From NCBI RefSeq assembly GCF_016545825.1, contig NC_052622.1, forward strand, positions 42,803,263 to 42,867,262: 64,000 nt of DNA, written 5' to 3'. Position 1 is the first letter of the stretch, and the number at the start of each line of letters is the position of its first letter. Made by a program: the position numbers and the translations under genes. This document shows positions 33,297-45,516 of this stretch, one piece after another. Under the pieces are notes generated by a model that saw nothing but the letters and a program-made list of their open reading frames with translations, was not told where the DNA came from and searched no databases. Source of the stretch: Eucalyptus grandis. Taxonomy: Eukaryota > Streptophyta > Magnoliopsida > Myrtales > Myrtaceae.

Positions 33297-36200
33297 TAAA
33301 ACTTCATATATGAGAATTAGCGGTAATAAGTTGGTTTTTGATTGTTCATGAGCAAAGTTCAAATAATTTTAGAGCAATATGATCGAGCTACTAAAACTTT
33401 AGACCTCACATAATATGATACCCTCTCATCACATATAATATATAATTCTAAGATTCATGTGTATTAAGCTCACAGACAGGCCTAAAGGCCTGTGGCATTT
33501 ATCTCCACTCGATTTTCTTTACTTGTCTGACAAAAAAAATTATTTACTTCTCCCTATTGACGAGTGATAAGTGCGTAATAAGCTTATGATCCCATAGCAC
33601 TGCCATCGCCAAGTCCAAAGTCCTTTCTTGCCGCCATCACGAGCTAGTGGACCGCGACATTGGACCTTGAATCCCAAGGTTCAGGACCCAATTTGGTCCC
33701 GGTTGAGACCAGAGGCCCACGGCAACGGGCGGTAGAGGGCACTAACATGATGGCAGCCGGCGGGAGAGAGGACGAGAGATGAATGGGCAAACATGAGCGG
33801 AGAGAGAAAGGAATGTCAGAGAGTCATTATCGCGCGAACCCGATTGACGTGGGCCCACCGCTGCGCATGCGACGTCATATTATGCGGATTCGCGGCGCTC
33901 ACGTCGTCGGGATCATTCAGTAAAAATTTCTAAGCAGAAAGGAGGGGAACGCCGGCCGAAGGAAAAAGAAAGGAAAATAGGGTGACAGCTTGGAGATATA
34001 TCAAGCCATCGAATGGACATATTTGTTTCATGCGTGTCGTCGTGACATGTGGTGCTGACATGTGTATGGGGATTCTCTATTCGAACTCGCATTTATTTTG
34101 TTCCTGTCACGCCACTGAAACGTTGACTCTCTTTTATTTTCTTTTTTCCATAGGGGTGCAAGAATGAATAATACAAGACGGCCCAGCCTAGTCAACTACC
34201 CGCATCAAAACCTTTTTTTTTTTTTAATTATTATGATTAGGGGCAAAGGATTGCTTATAAATGTAACCTTTATCAACTATAAGATGTCATCCGACGCATT
34301 TGGTATTTTCATTTTGTCTAGTGTAGCGAAGGGAGCCAAAAACATAGGCATCCCAATGCAAGCCTTATTGAAAAGGCTCCTAACTATAGATAGTGCATTA
34401 GTGACTTACTAATAATATATAAAGGTATTAAGGACCGTCAAACGATTGATTGCCAGAGTCACTTATTATTATTTTTTTAGGCAACTGAAAAATTGTATGA
34501 ATTGATTTTAATTTTTGACTTCCCATATTTCCTTTCGCCAAGTCTCGTCGAGGGTTGCTGGTGGTTGGCCGACCATTCCCCTACCATCAAGCAGCAAGAC
34601 CTCCACCTGCTTTTCCTTCTTCTTCGTTTATTCTTTTTTTGTACTTTTTAAAGTTTTGCTTATTTTAATATAACTTAAAAATTGGTATTAAAAATCAAAT
34701 TTACGACCAAAATGATATCATTTAACCACGTCAACTTTTGTATGATAGAGAAAATAAAATAAAAAAATCAAGTTAATATTTTCTATTAGTCAAGTTAATG
34801 AATCTGCACGGTTGCACGGAGGTTAGAAAAGATGAAGGCGGCAACTGACCTTGTGTTCAGCTAGCCGGAGGGCCGCTCTCTGTCTCACTTTGGTATTCTT
34901 TTAAGATTCTTGTATAATCTTTTGTTTGTAATGTTTTTCTCATGTTCAACTTTTTTGTTATCTTGGATAAATGTTAATAACGTGGCCATGATGCGTACAA
35001 TCGTATCAAAAAGTCGTAGGTTCCATAGCTAAATTGATCATCACATCATATGTCGATCATATCACCCGATCTAATAGATAAACAAAAATAGCCATAACTA
35101 GTTTATAAATATTGGTCAAATGTGAAATGTTATTACTATATTTTTTAATTTTGTTTAATGTTATTCCTATATTTTAATTTGTTCAATGTCATTCATAAAT
35201 TATTGGAAAATGTTAAATCTAATACTTAGATTATATAAAAATGTTCAATATCATCTTTCTATGATTACATGTTGACATAATTTGTCAATGTGACTTCCGA
35301 TTCGTTAAGTTTAAATGACAAACAATAATGAAAAGTTACACATGGATAATAAAAAAGTAAAATATCTATACCAAATCATGATATATAATCGACATCATCA
35401 AATAACAACATACATGTAAACGCCCTAATTTTCTTTTTCCATTTTTAAAGTAGATAGATAAGAATATATATATATATATATATTGACTCATCATTTATTA
35501 GTCAACTTAGCATATAATCTCATTTGAGCAAACAAAATGACTACATTGAATATTTATATTGAAAAATAACAATTTTGGGGTGACACTATACATTGGGTCA
35601 AAGTTTTTGGAATATTTATGTCATTTTGCCAAAGATTATTGGTCCCATTGAAAGGGCACAATGATCATATTATTCAAAATTAAAATTCAAGGATCAAATC
35701 AAACATCATTTATGATTCAAAAGGCATTGTATATTATACCATAGGATTAGATCAAATATTAAAGAATGATATGTCTTACAACATCTAGCCTAATTTTGAT
35801 TGCCCATAACAAACAATCTCTATTGGATAATCCATTTGGATATTAGCATTTTATCTGCTTAATTTATGAAGTTAAGTGCCAAATTTCACAAGTTGAGATA
35901 TGTGTTGTCTAATTCTTAAAATAATACAATAGAATAAAATAATAATAAATATTTTTGAATGTTATAATCACTCACACATTTAAGTATATTTACAATCTTA
36001 TATTACATTCGAGCTTATAGTTGCCTCACATGATTGTTCAATAAAATATATCATGCAGAAATATCTTGGAGCTTGAAACACTAGAAAACACTCAGGATGA
36101 TTTCTCGTTAGCTTCATTGGACGATAGAGCTTCCCGAAGATGGTGCGACTTCTATCTTCTTTCGTTGGCCGTGCGTTCATATATGTGTGTGTCTGCGTGT

Positions 36201-36375
36201 GACTTGGAGAAGCAAAATTGTTTGGGATAAGGAGGCAGACATATTCAAATGGCAATTCAGGACTTCATGTTGGGAAGAAGATAGTATCCCTTCCGCAGTG
36301 GAACATCATTCAAAGATTTGGCATGGATCACAGTGTGGCCTTTAAGGAGGGAATTTCCTTTTCCTTTCTTCAAGG

Positions 36376-37007
36376 AGAAAAAAGTTCATAATAATCACGT
36401 AAGTAAAATTAGTGAGTCTTAAATTTTAAAAAAAAAAAAAATATAATTAATTCCTAAAATATTATAATTTATTTTGATCCAATTTTCTGACGTGGCACCC
36501 ACTAAACACTACTTGAGAAATATATTCAAATATTAAAAAGAAATACAAACTAAACTAGATTAAAAAAATTAATAAGATAAAAGTTAAAAAAATACAAAGT
36601 GCAAAAGAAAAAAAATACAAATTAAATCACATCATAGGCCCTTGTCGATGGACACCACCGGAAAGGGGCAGTGGAGATTGCCCATGGCAAGGGAGGTCGT
36701 GCCCTTCTCCTAGATTTAGGGCAGCAAGCCCTCGGGGGCTTCAAGCAAGGCCCCACCAACGAGGCCTTGTTCCTCCTTTTTTACTTGAATTTTAGATTAA
36801 AAATTATCCTTTCAATTTGTTTAATCTAATTTAAAGAAAATTTGAAAATAACTTTTTTTTTAAAAATGCCATTGAAGAGAGAAATTAATAAAAACATTAC
36901 ATGTCAGCATTTTTGTTTGTCAAGTTGGACAAAATTACAGATTGATTTGATTACACTAACTTGATAAGCTTTAAGACTATTGCACTTTATGAAAGTTTTA
37001 GTACTTA
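36376..37007. other. TE-like AT-rich sequence, no gene
   Basis: Right after the end of copy B, the sequence resembles a further long-TIR element: an AT-rich left arm, a small 'gccctcgggggc' core near 36730, and a right arm ending in 'agactattgcactttatgaaag'. Target duplications are not clear. Confidence 0.35.
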
Positions 37008-38359
37008 GGGTGTGTTTGTTTCACGGAAAGCGTAACGTTTTGGAAAATGTTTTGGGAAACCATTTTCGGGGAACACGGTTAGTTTTCCTTTGTTTGTGAT
37101 ATGTGACTCAAAATATTTTCTGGTGTTTGGATTGTAATTGAAAAATGATTGAAGGGGTAGAAGAGCGCCAACAAAAGAGGAAGAGGAGGGGCGAAGCCAG
37201 AGGACACGGGAGGGGCTAGGGTTGGAGGAGGCGGTGATGAAAGGAGGGGGCGAAAGGAGAAGGAGAGAGGGAGGAGAAGTTAGGGTTTATGTTCACAAGC
37301 AAAAAAAGAAAAAAAGAAAAAGGAAAGAAAGAAGAAATAAGAGAAAATATATAATAATAACAAATTCAAAAATTTTAATTAGAAATTATTTTTAACAATA
37401 AATTTTCCATCAAGTAAGGACCAAAATATTTTGAAAAGCGTTTTCCGATTTTTCAAAAGGAAATCGTTTTCCTGAATTTAAGCTTTGGAATGAAAACATT
37501 TTCCGTTAACTCATTTTCTAAATGAACCAAACGCTAGAAAATGAGAAACACGTTTTTCAGGAATTGTTTTTGCAAAACAAACACACCGAGGCTTCATTCA
37601 TTTCACGAAAAATGCAGCATTTCGAAAAATATTTTACGAGGAAGTTATTTTCTAGGAAAATGTCATTATTTTCTGTGTTCGTCTAAAACTGAAAATGAAG
37701 TGGAAAGTATTTTCATTGTTCGGTTAAAAAGAAAATATTTTCTCTGGTATTTTTGAATAATTTTATTATTATTTTATTTTTAATTTTTTTAGAAAATCGA
37801 TTCTCTTTTTCTTTTTTTTTTTTTTACAAAAAATTTCAGCATTTGACAAGCCTACGGCCTCGTCAAGGCTCGCTCCTTGCTGGTTCACCAATCTAGCCAG
37901 CCTTGAACCCGTTGCTTGCTAGGGTGGCGAGCCGGGGGCGGGCCCAATGCAGCTACACCACTAGCAAGCCTCAGCTCGCCCGTGCCGGCAAGCTTGGGGA
38001 AGGAAGCTGGCTGTCAGGTGGTCATCGGCCGTAGTCGTGCTGGTGACCAGTAGGTGGAAAAAAAAGGAAAAAGAAAGAAAAGGGAGAAAACAGAAAAAAA
38101 AAGAAAAAGAAAAGTTAGAGTTTGAATTTTAAAAACGAAAACAAGAAAGAATGAGGCTAATAGGTTAAGAGATAAGAGAGAGTAAGGAAAATCTTTTCTC
38201 CAATTTGAAAAGTGAAAAATATTTTCCCCTCTTTTAGAAGACCTTTTTCCTTGGTGGAAAAACAGATTTATACAATAGTTTATTTTCCTTCCCAAGCGAA
38301 TACCGAAAAAATCCGGAAAATGTTTTCTAAAAGTTATTTTTCATGAAACAAATGGACCC
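37008..38359. mobile_element. Tandem pair of Harbinger-like elements (H3)
   Basis: The outer flanks are TTA (37005-37007 and 38360-38362). A first element runs from gggtgtgtttgtttcacgg to ...aaaacaaacacacc (37008 to about 37588). A second follows directly, from ggcttcattcatttcacg to ...catgaaacaaatggaccc (about 37591-38359). Both have arms full of 'ggaaaat/attttcc' motifs and Lys-rich or GC-rich centres. They share a junction without an intervening TTA. No transposase. Confidence 0.6.
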
Positions 38360-38689
38360 TTAATTGAACTTTCTTGATAACTATTTAGAATTTCCAATGT
38401 ATTGATTGCAAGATAAATTAAGACCATCCTAGATGATACTTCTAATAAATGCTACACCGAGAAAATTGCTCATATATTATTGACTCTACATACTTTAATT
38501 CGGGTTAGGTTTTATGTATGAACTCAAAGTCGAAACATAATTTAAAAATTCTCCATTTTGGCTCAATATATAGCCATGACATAGTGTTTATCAGCCTTGT
38601 ATGCTCTTCCAAGCACCTTGACAATGCTCAATTTCTATAGACGGCAATAAAGCTCTAACAAACTCGAACTTCACAAAAGATAGGCTTTG

Positions 38690-39090
38690 TCATCATGTAT
38701 CTTCGATTCTCCGTTGTCGTGACCTTCTTCACAAAAACTTTGCACTTTTACCATGACATCTTGGATAAAGTGGTACTTGATGTTAATATGTTTTACTCAT
38801 TCGTAATAAATTGGATTTAGGCCAGATTTATCGCACCTTAGTTGTCACAATGTATGTATGCTTTTGCTCCAACTTAAACCCCAAGATAGAACCCTTAAGA
38901 CATATTGCCTCATTCGCTATAAAATTCAATGCCATTTACTTTGCTTTAGTTAAAGACAATGCAACATTGATACATGGGGGCGCCTTCCAACTCATTGCAC
39001 CACCTGCCAATGTAAACATGTATGTCACTAAAGATCAACAATCATCAAGTCATCGGCGTAATCCGAATCCACATAACTTGTGTTCTTATT
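38690..39090 (-). pseudogene. Degraded Copia retrotransposon RNase H region
   Basis: Read on the minus strand from 39090, the translation gives YVDSDYADDL (the first RNase H motif of Copia, usually DSDYAGD). It continues with TLAGGAMSWK, ALSLTKAK*MAL (from a STTEAEY-like motif), ICLKG and a final HQVPLYPRCH-like remnant of the HIDVRYHFIRD segment. Several stops and at least one frameshift make it non-functional. The plus-strand ORF 38811-39143 is its shadow. No reverse transcriptase or integrase remains nearby. Confidence 0.75.
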
Positions 39091-39094
39091 GCCA

Positions 39095-39290
39095 TTGTCA
39101 TCCCTTTGATATTTTATGGCAACATCCGGCATCTTCCCTATAAATATATGAGGTTCTATTTCATAACTTTCCAGTAAATCTTCCCTAACCACTTCATGTA
39201 ACAGCTAACAATGCTTTTAGAACCTAGAATCAGAGTGCTCCCATTGATCCAATTTTACTCTAGAACCATACTCACCCCTAAGGAGGATGG
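39095..39290. repeat. Diverged repeat shared with 27240-27435
   Basis: Collinear similarity by eye ('ttgtcatccctttgatatttt' region to 'ctcacccctaaggagg'). It lies between the Copia RNase H remnant and hAT-3. Probably retroelement-derived. Confidence 0.4.
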
Positions 39291-39295
39291 TGTAT

Positions 39296-40757
39296 TAATG
39301 GTGAGCATGGTCCAAATTGGACAAGTCCAACATCTAACTTAAGGACTAGCTTGCACAATGTTAATCCCCAACTTTTGGTTGAAGACCTGTATGCCAACCT
39401 AGGATTGAGAATAGAAGTCTCAATTCGGTTTGGGGTGTTAGAATAGCGACTTTTTTTTTTGTATATCCATAAGAACAAGCATATCTTATTTTAAATTACA
39501 TTCCATTAATAATAAGACATTGGACAACAAAACTATGAATAATACTTGCTAAAAGCAACAAACCATAAAAACAAATACACGAGGTGAGGATATAGAGGTA
39601 AGCAACAAGGTGAGTGAGGCGAGCAAAGAGAGGCGAGCAATGGGTAGCCGAGTGAGGGGAAGGTGGGCGAGTGAGGCTAAGGCGAGTGAAGATGGTTTTT
39701 TATATTTAAATTAGGGCTTGGTTTTCTTTTTGTTAAATTATGCGCGAGGTTTCGCTGGAAAAGAGGAAATATAAAAATAAAATAAATTAGAAGGAAATTT
39801 CTTCTTGTGGAAGCTTGCGGAATCGAAGGCGTGTAGATGAAGTCCACGCGCATGAAGGTGCGCGTATAAAACTAAAGTGAAGCCAGGTCTCCTGTTCCTT
39901 CCTCGCGCTGCCGAATTCCTTTTTAGTTTGAAACTCTGTATGTGAACGGAAATAAGGTGGGCCCAAGGTCAAAGTTTGACCTACGGCACCCACACACACA
40001 TATGTAAAACCGAATATGTCCAGGAGGTTTTCCTTTTTGGCTGCTGCACGTAGAAGCCGAGAAGAAGAGCCGCTCAACGTCCACTGAAGCCCTACGTACG
40101 TGAGAAGACGGTCCACGCACGCCGCTTGAAGAAGATCCGCAAGATCTTGAAGACTCATGAGAAGCCATTACGTAGAGCGTTTTGAATACGCGATAATTTG
40201 TCGTGAATTTTACTATAACGAGTTATTTTATAAATATTTTGGTTTTGAGGTTCATCAGGTCTCGGAAGCATTTGAGCGATTGGTGATTGTAAACTTTGAT
40301 GTTCGATTATAGTAGATTATTTCTTGCTAGCTCTCCTAGTGTACGTAGGTGCGTCTTTTCCCGGACCGAACCCACGTAAATTTACGGTGTCCTGATTTTC
40401 TTGTTTATTTAAGCGATTTCGCGTTAGCGTAGTGTAAGATTCTGTCATTTCATATTATATCCCAACACTTTTCACTTTCTAATTTACATGATAAGCGGGG
40501 TGCAAAGAGAACATAAGAGGAGATCTAGGATATAGAGTAGACAAAGTATTTAATATATAATATATATTATATAACTAATATATTATATATTATGTACGGG
40601 AGTTGGTCGAGTTAAACCAATCCTAAATTCTAAGACCCCAATGTTTACTCTCGCGGTATAAAATCCAGTGGTCCCAAAGACCAAGGACCGACCTAATTCC
40701 CCTAAAAACCGATCATGTTAGGCCAATCGAGTTAACCTGGATTGATGTTCATCCCTA
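39296..40757. mobile_element. hAT-like element (hAT-3) holding a Copia LTR
   Basis: The ends taatggtgagcatggtcc and (reverse) tagggatgaacat match hAT-2 (14108-15138), including the 'gttaatccccaactttt' subterminal text and 'gcgagtgagg' core repeats. The 8-bp flanks agree only partly (tggtgtat, tgatatcg), so the insertion is old. A Copia LTR was inserted within it. Confidence 0.6.
39770..40466 (+). mobile_element. Copia-type LTR nested in hAT-3
   Basis: It ends ...atatcccaaca, the usual Copia LTR terminus, and carries 'gtgtacgtaggtgcg...ccgaacccacgtaaatt' about 100 bp upstream. It is similar to 18433-19174 from 'gtcaaagtttgac' onward. The left end is ragged, with no clear TGTTGG. Overlapping minus ORFs (39787-40168) are inside it and are not a gene. 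Confidence 0.6.
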
Positions 40758-41301
40758 TGATATCGATATATGATAAATGTGAATTGACTATATCTAGTTT
40801 TTTTTTCAAAACATAGGGGATAGCAAAGTCAAATACTATCTCCAAAAATATAGACCTCTCTCTCTGCCCCTACCATTGAGGAAACATTTTCTGAGATTCC
40901 TTAGGGTGCGTTTGGTTTCGTTCGAGGTAAAGTCTTCGATTTCCAAAGCCCCATTGAGGGAAATCTTTAGGGTCTTTGGTTTAGTTTCCAGGCATCCAAA
41001 GCCCCTTGAGGAAAGGGACTTTTAGTCAAATACTAGCCTTAAGAAAAGCTCAAGCCCAATGCTGATAAAAATCAGTTTGGGCTTTCAAAGATTTTGCCAA
41101 ATTTTAAAACTACTTAAAAAAAAAAAACTACCATCATAGATTATTTAGTTTTTCAATTTTATCTCATTATTCCAAAACTACCTTACCTTCATTCGAGTTA
41201 AAAAGTTTAATATTTTTTTAATGAAAAAGAAAAATGAAATCCAAAAACTCTTTATAGAAAAACATTTACAAACACTCTTTACGCCCAAAATAGCTTTACA
41301 A
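40758..41301. other. No gene; possible TE end near 40903
   Basis: Text 'cttagggtgcgtttggtttcg' at 40900 resembles a Harbinger/Tourist-like terminus after TTA, but I cannot find its partner. Confidence 0.3.
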
Positions 41302-41779
41302 AGAATTTTTACCAAATGCAATTTGTATTTTCCTCAAAACCTTTTAGGCCAAAGATATTTGTGTTTCTCCAAAGCCCTTTTAGTCCAATGCATGCAAAGA
41401 ATATAGGACTCTACGTAGGCTTCCCAGAAACATCCCCAAAGGTTGTGAAACTGTCTATTTTATCAAAGTCAAAAAGAAAGATTCTTTTTCTCATCTCAAA
41501 AAGGTAGGAAGAAATTTCTAAATGAAAAGATTTTTTTTTGCAAGAATTTTTTACCAAATGCAATTTATATTTCCTCAAAAACCCTTTATAGGCCAAACAT
41601 ATTGCGTTTTCTCCAAAGCTCCTTTAGTCCAATGCATACAAGAATATAGGACTCTACGTAGGCTTCCCGGAAACATTCCCGGTTGCGAAATTGTCTATTT
41701 TATCAAAGTCAAAAGGAAGGGATTCTTTTTCTCATCTCAAAAGGTCAGAAGAAATGTCTAAATGAAAAGGATTTTTTTT
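41302..41779 (+). repeat. Two ~235-bp tandem repeats
   Basis: Units at 41302-41541 and 41542-41779 both start aagaatttt(tt)accaaatgc and end in 'aatgaaaaga' plus a T run. They differ by several single-base changes and homopolymer shifts. ORFs in either unit are short and unsupported. Confidence 0.85.
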
Positions 41780-42030
41780 TTGGAAATATATATATTATAT
41801 ACATAAACAAATCGTGAAATTTTTTCCTTTGCATGAATTTGAGTTTACTTATGGTATCTAGTAAACTGATGTGCTAGTTATTGTCAAAGTAGCCCGGCAG
41901 AAATTGACGTTTGCATCGAGAGGACTGAGGGTGCGACAGAATCAATAACACCCCTCAAACAATAGAGTCAGGTTCAGAGTCGAAAGGTCGAAAGTACTTT
42001 TGATTTTTCCCTTTGGATTAAAGTCCAGAA

Positions 42031-42130
42031 NNNNNNNNNNNNNNNNNNNNNNNNNNNNNNNNNNNNNNNNNNNNNNNNNNNNNNNNNNNNNNNNNNNNNN
42101 NNNNNNNNNNNNNNNNNNNNNNNNNNNNNN
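42031..42130. other. Assembly gap of 100 N
   Basis: Exactly 100 N, the usual placeholder for a gap of unknown size. It falls just upstream of the leader exon of the plus-strand RraA-like fragment. ORFs drawn across it are meaningless. Confidence 0.99.
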
Positions 42131-42790
42131 GTCCCGCTTTCCAGGTTCTTTGGGTGAAGCTCGCCTGCTGATTGTCAAAATTTCTTGTTTTGCCACAATG
42201 TGTAGGGGTGATTCTCTTCACTGGTCCTGTTCGATCCTCTCAGCTCAGCATGTAAGCCCCTCCTCTTTTTCTGTTTTGTTATATCTCTTCTTTAGTTTCT
42301 CTCAGTATTCCAATTCCTTAATATTTTCCGTACTCTTTCGTGGGTCCTCGCTGGTTTTCGCTTTGTTGGTAGCATCAGATTCTTTGCTAGAAATGAAATA
42401 ATAATTTTTTTATTATTTAAAAATTGCGTGCCTGAGAGTTATGCTTGGTGGAGTTTAAAATAGAGTCAAACCTTGATGATCTTGTTTAATCGGAACTGGG
42501 GGATGGATGTTTCACTGGTGCAATAAAGAGGGATGCGACTGCTCCACCATAGGTCCATATCTTATCAGCTTTCTGCTGAGGGGATTCTGTGAAAACTATA
42601 TCTGGATCATTGGTGTTTTTTCTCGATTATCGGCTTTTTGTTCAGGGATTTAGTGAAAAATATATCTGGATTATCGGTAGTTTTCTTGTTTGCCAAGAAC
42701 TAACCAACCGATATTGCAGGATAACACAATGGCTTCTCTGGCAACAGCCAAAGCTGCGACTCAAATGCATCAGTCATGGCAGTTGCATCA
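42131..42790 (+). pseudogene. 5' fragment of an RraA-like gene (inverted duplicate)
   Basis: The segment has the leader exon (42131-42250), part of the leader intron (a phrase near 42458-42512 matches 47060-47112 reversed), an intron acceptor 'gatattgcag' and the ATG at 42729. Codons 1-8 read MASLATAK. A one-base deletion follows, and similarity to the minus-strand copy stops about 18 codons in, after 'gtcatggca'. The intron is about 1.4 kb shorter than in the other copy. No downstream RraA coding follows. It might still be transcribed as a leader. Confidence 0.7.
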
Positions 42791-44780
42791 AATTGGGGGT
42801 GTTAAAGAAGTTTGAGAGGCCTCCGTCCGCAAATTTGTAGCCCACCTACTATAGAATGTGTAAAAGACAGGAGAATGAATGCATGTAATTTGAAAGAGAT
42901 GACGAGTATTCTAACAAGTTACTCATTAGCCATGTTTATGCCCTACCAGAATATTTCTTGCACACATGGGAAAACAAATGAACCAATTGCTGCCGTCTCC
43001 GTATCCTATGTATCCTCTGAAATGTGGCTTCTGTTTCTTCAATGTAAAAAGGATTGTTGCATAGAAGATGTGTATCTATGGGTACAAATTAGAGTATGTA
43101 CTGATTGCACTTGCAGGCGAGATTCCTTGTGAGAATTCTCTGCTGAGACAAGTAACTAGTCTTCTCGAAAGATAGCTATTGAATCAGGGAAATTTCAGGA
43201 CGACTTTTTGATGGCAAGTATTCTGTTTAGTTTAACATGCCCTGAAGTTGAGGTTTCGTTTTTTCCTTTTTAAATTTCTTTTTATACATTAGTTGCTGAA
43301 TAATTTTGATGTTCACTTTCTTGCCTAAATTCTTCTCCAATTTGCTGTTCTTCGAGGAGTGCAATGATACGTTGTTGATTACTTACCTGGCCATGCTCGC
43401 CAATTGCTCAAGGTATGAACAAACTTTTGAATTATTTACTTTTGACATATTTTGAGTATGTCCAGGAGTCATGATTTAGGATGAAAATATTGCTCTGGAC
43501 CATCTTCTGGGTGATAATGCTTGAGGATTGTGTATATAAAACAAACCACACCAGTCATGTGCCTGAAAGCTTATCCAATGATGCAAGTTATTAGCTGAAT
43601 TTGGAAGAATATATACTATAATTGAAATTTTCATCGGGAACAATTATCCCAAGTTATTAGTCTTCTGGGTTGCGAGATTTTCGGGTCTGGAATTGCTTTT
43701 TGTGCAATTTTATGTTAGGAATTGCTCCTAGCAGATATGGTGTTGGGAAAACCTTCTCCAATATTTGGCCTTGAGCAACACAATGCATTTGTTCTTTCAC
43801 AAGATTTCAAGTTAGTCTGTTTATAGGAAGCCTTGGAACATGATAAACCTTTGGTACGGGTCAGCTAAGCTTTGGGGAAAGTAGCAAAGTCGAGAGCTTT
43901 CTTTTGTGAAATATGCTTAATTTTGGTTTGTTCGCTTTATAACTTAGAAGTTTCTATGGTGCACAGAAAAATTGATAATGACTGGATTGATATTAACTTG
44001 TCAATGCGTGGGTTTGCTCTCGACATTGTGAGGCTTCATTTCAGAAACTCAAATAATTCTTCTCCTTTCTGCAGCAAAATGAACGAGCTAATTGACAAAT
44101 TCAACACTGCTTATGACAGACACAGTAGGAGGGGGGGAAGGACCCCTTTGTTTGAAAGATTCCTTATTTCTATCAGACCACCTTATTTCTATCAGACCAC
44201 CTTCAATTGATTATGGTTCTGCATCTCTCCCGGCATTGCGCTTGTGCATGACGCAAGATCATGGCCGACACATATCAAGCAAGTTTCTTTACCGAGGCCT
44301 ATATCACATAGAAGATGGGATCAGGGAGATGAAATCAAAATCTAATAGAAATTCTTATACATCCCCATTTTACTGGGGTTCTCTCACTATTTGCTTGGGA
44401 TGTTTCACCCTTCTGGGCATTTCGTAGTTTCTGGGGCTAACCATAGTGAACTAGGGAACCTTGCTACAAGATTTTCATATTTTATAGGCATGTTTTGACC
44501 TTTTGGTGTTGCCCTGAGATGATGGTCCTGGTATAGCTTTTAGTATCTTGTAGTGATTCTGTATATATTAACTTTATGGATTTTGAGCATTGTCGCCGAA
44601 CTTGTATACTTGGATCCTGTAAAAGGCTCCTGCGTTCACTTCTATTTTCCATCTCTTTTATCCAGTGACTTTGGCAACTTGCTAGGAGAAAGGGGCATTC
44701 TTTTAAGCCTTCAAGGGTGTCATGTGGCTGGTGTTTGTATTTAAAACATAAACGGTGTGATTTGTACAAATGAACAAATG
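42791..44780. other. No identified gene; ORF-bearing sequence of unknown origin
   Basis: Overlapping plus ORFs lie at 43872-44210 and 44092-44427, with a possible intron acceptor 'cctttctgcag' at about 44074. Composition is less AT-biased than the flanking TE sequence and no TE ends are seen. The peptides (for example NLSMRGFALDIV, FLYRGLYHIEDGIREMK) match nothing I recognise. It could be the 3' part of a spliced gene or an untranslated region. Confidence 0.25.
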
Positions 44781-44995
44781 TGGACAAACTTCATTTTCAT
44801 TTTATTCCAGCTCTCATTGGGAGTATTTTACAACATTCAGCATATAACAACAAGCTTGGAATTTCTTGCCCATTGGCTTTGACCACTACCAAATGCAAAA
44901 TCAATGAGAGAAGGAAACAAATTGCAAATTGGCAAAGTACAATTTCTTGTTGAGTCACTCTGGAAAAAGCTCTCTTAAAGATTCATACAGATGGC

Positions 44996-45500
44996 TCAGT
45001 TGGAGACAACAATCCCATCGCCATCTGCATACAACCATTCACCGTTGTAAATCAATGCGCCGGCAATGTAGATAGGGACATGCTTTTCCCCGACCCCTTT
45101 CTTGCTCGATTTCAGGGGATGCGAAGCCAAGGCCCTAAAGTCGATCGCACACTCATTGATCTTGTCCACGTCTCTAATGCAGCCATTCATAACAATCCCA
45201 GCCCATCCCATGTTCTAAGCCAACTGTCTCGTGTCGCCACTCACCAGAGTGCATCTCAAGCTTCCTCCGCCATTGACAACCAATGCTCTCCCTTCGTCTC
45301 TAGTTTCGAGCAACTCCGGAACCAGGATGCCATCCTCGAATCAGGATGTGGTCATCGAATCCATTGAGAGTGACAACAGGACCCAAGAACATTTTGCTCT
45401 GGCCATATATCCGGAATATTGGATGCAACACAAGCAGGTCGCCGCTTGCCATGACTGACGCATTTGAGTTGCAGAGTTTGGCTATTGCCAGAGAAGCCAT
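44996..45500 (-). pseudogene. RraA-like protein (4-hydroxy-4-methyl-2-oxoglutarate aldolase family), broken
   Basis: Plant RraA-like proteins of about 166 residues belong to the class II HMG/CHA aldolase family; the bacterial members bind RNase E. From the ATG at 45500 the frame gives MASLAIAKLCNSNAS, then FRIYG and GPVVTL. A ~19-bp partial tandem duplication at about 45330-45350 shifts the frame. The next frame gives [22 protein letters not shown], then an in-frame TAG (45217-45215) where QNMGWAG would be expected, then GIVMNGCIRDVD, RALASHPLKS and GEWLYADGDGI. A 2-nt deletion near 45000 removes the usual short acidic tail and creates the stop at 44996. Three lesions make it a pseudogene. 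The ATG follows an intron acceptor, 'aatattgcag'. Confidence 0.85.
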
Positions 45501-45516
45501 TGTGTCATCCTGCAAT

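Larger units (their letters stand above)
30270..36375 (+). repeat. Segmental duplication, copy B (contiguous)
   Basis: Matches 1-9214 and then 24713-27175 in order and orientation, with the junction near 34800. Against copy A it lacks the solo LTR, H1, one ~200-bp tandem unit, M3 and the 15.5-kb block. It retains M1 (32306-33296) and the unidentified GC-rich fragment (about 31020-31240). No intact ORF of gene size is conserved between the copies, so the duplicated segment was probably non-genic or already decayed. Confidence 0.85.

Noticed and set aside
39787..40168. 123-codon minus ORF
   Set aside because: It lies inside a Copia LTR identified by its terminal motif and by similarity to 18433-19174.
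42000..42401. 133-codon ORF crossing the N gap
   Set aside because: A frame through 100 N is arbitrary. The sequence to the right is a 5' leader exon of an RraA-like gene.
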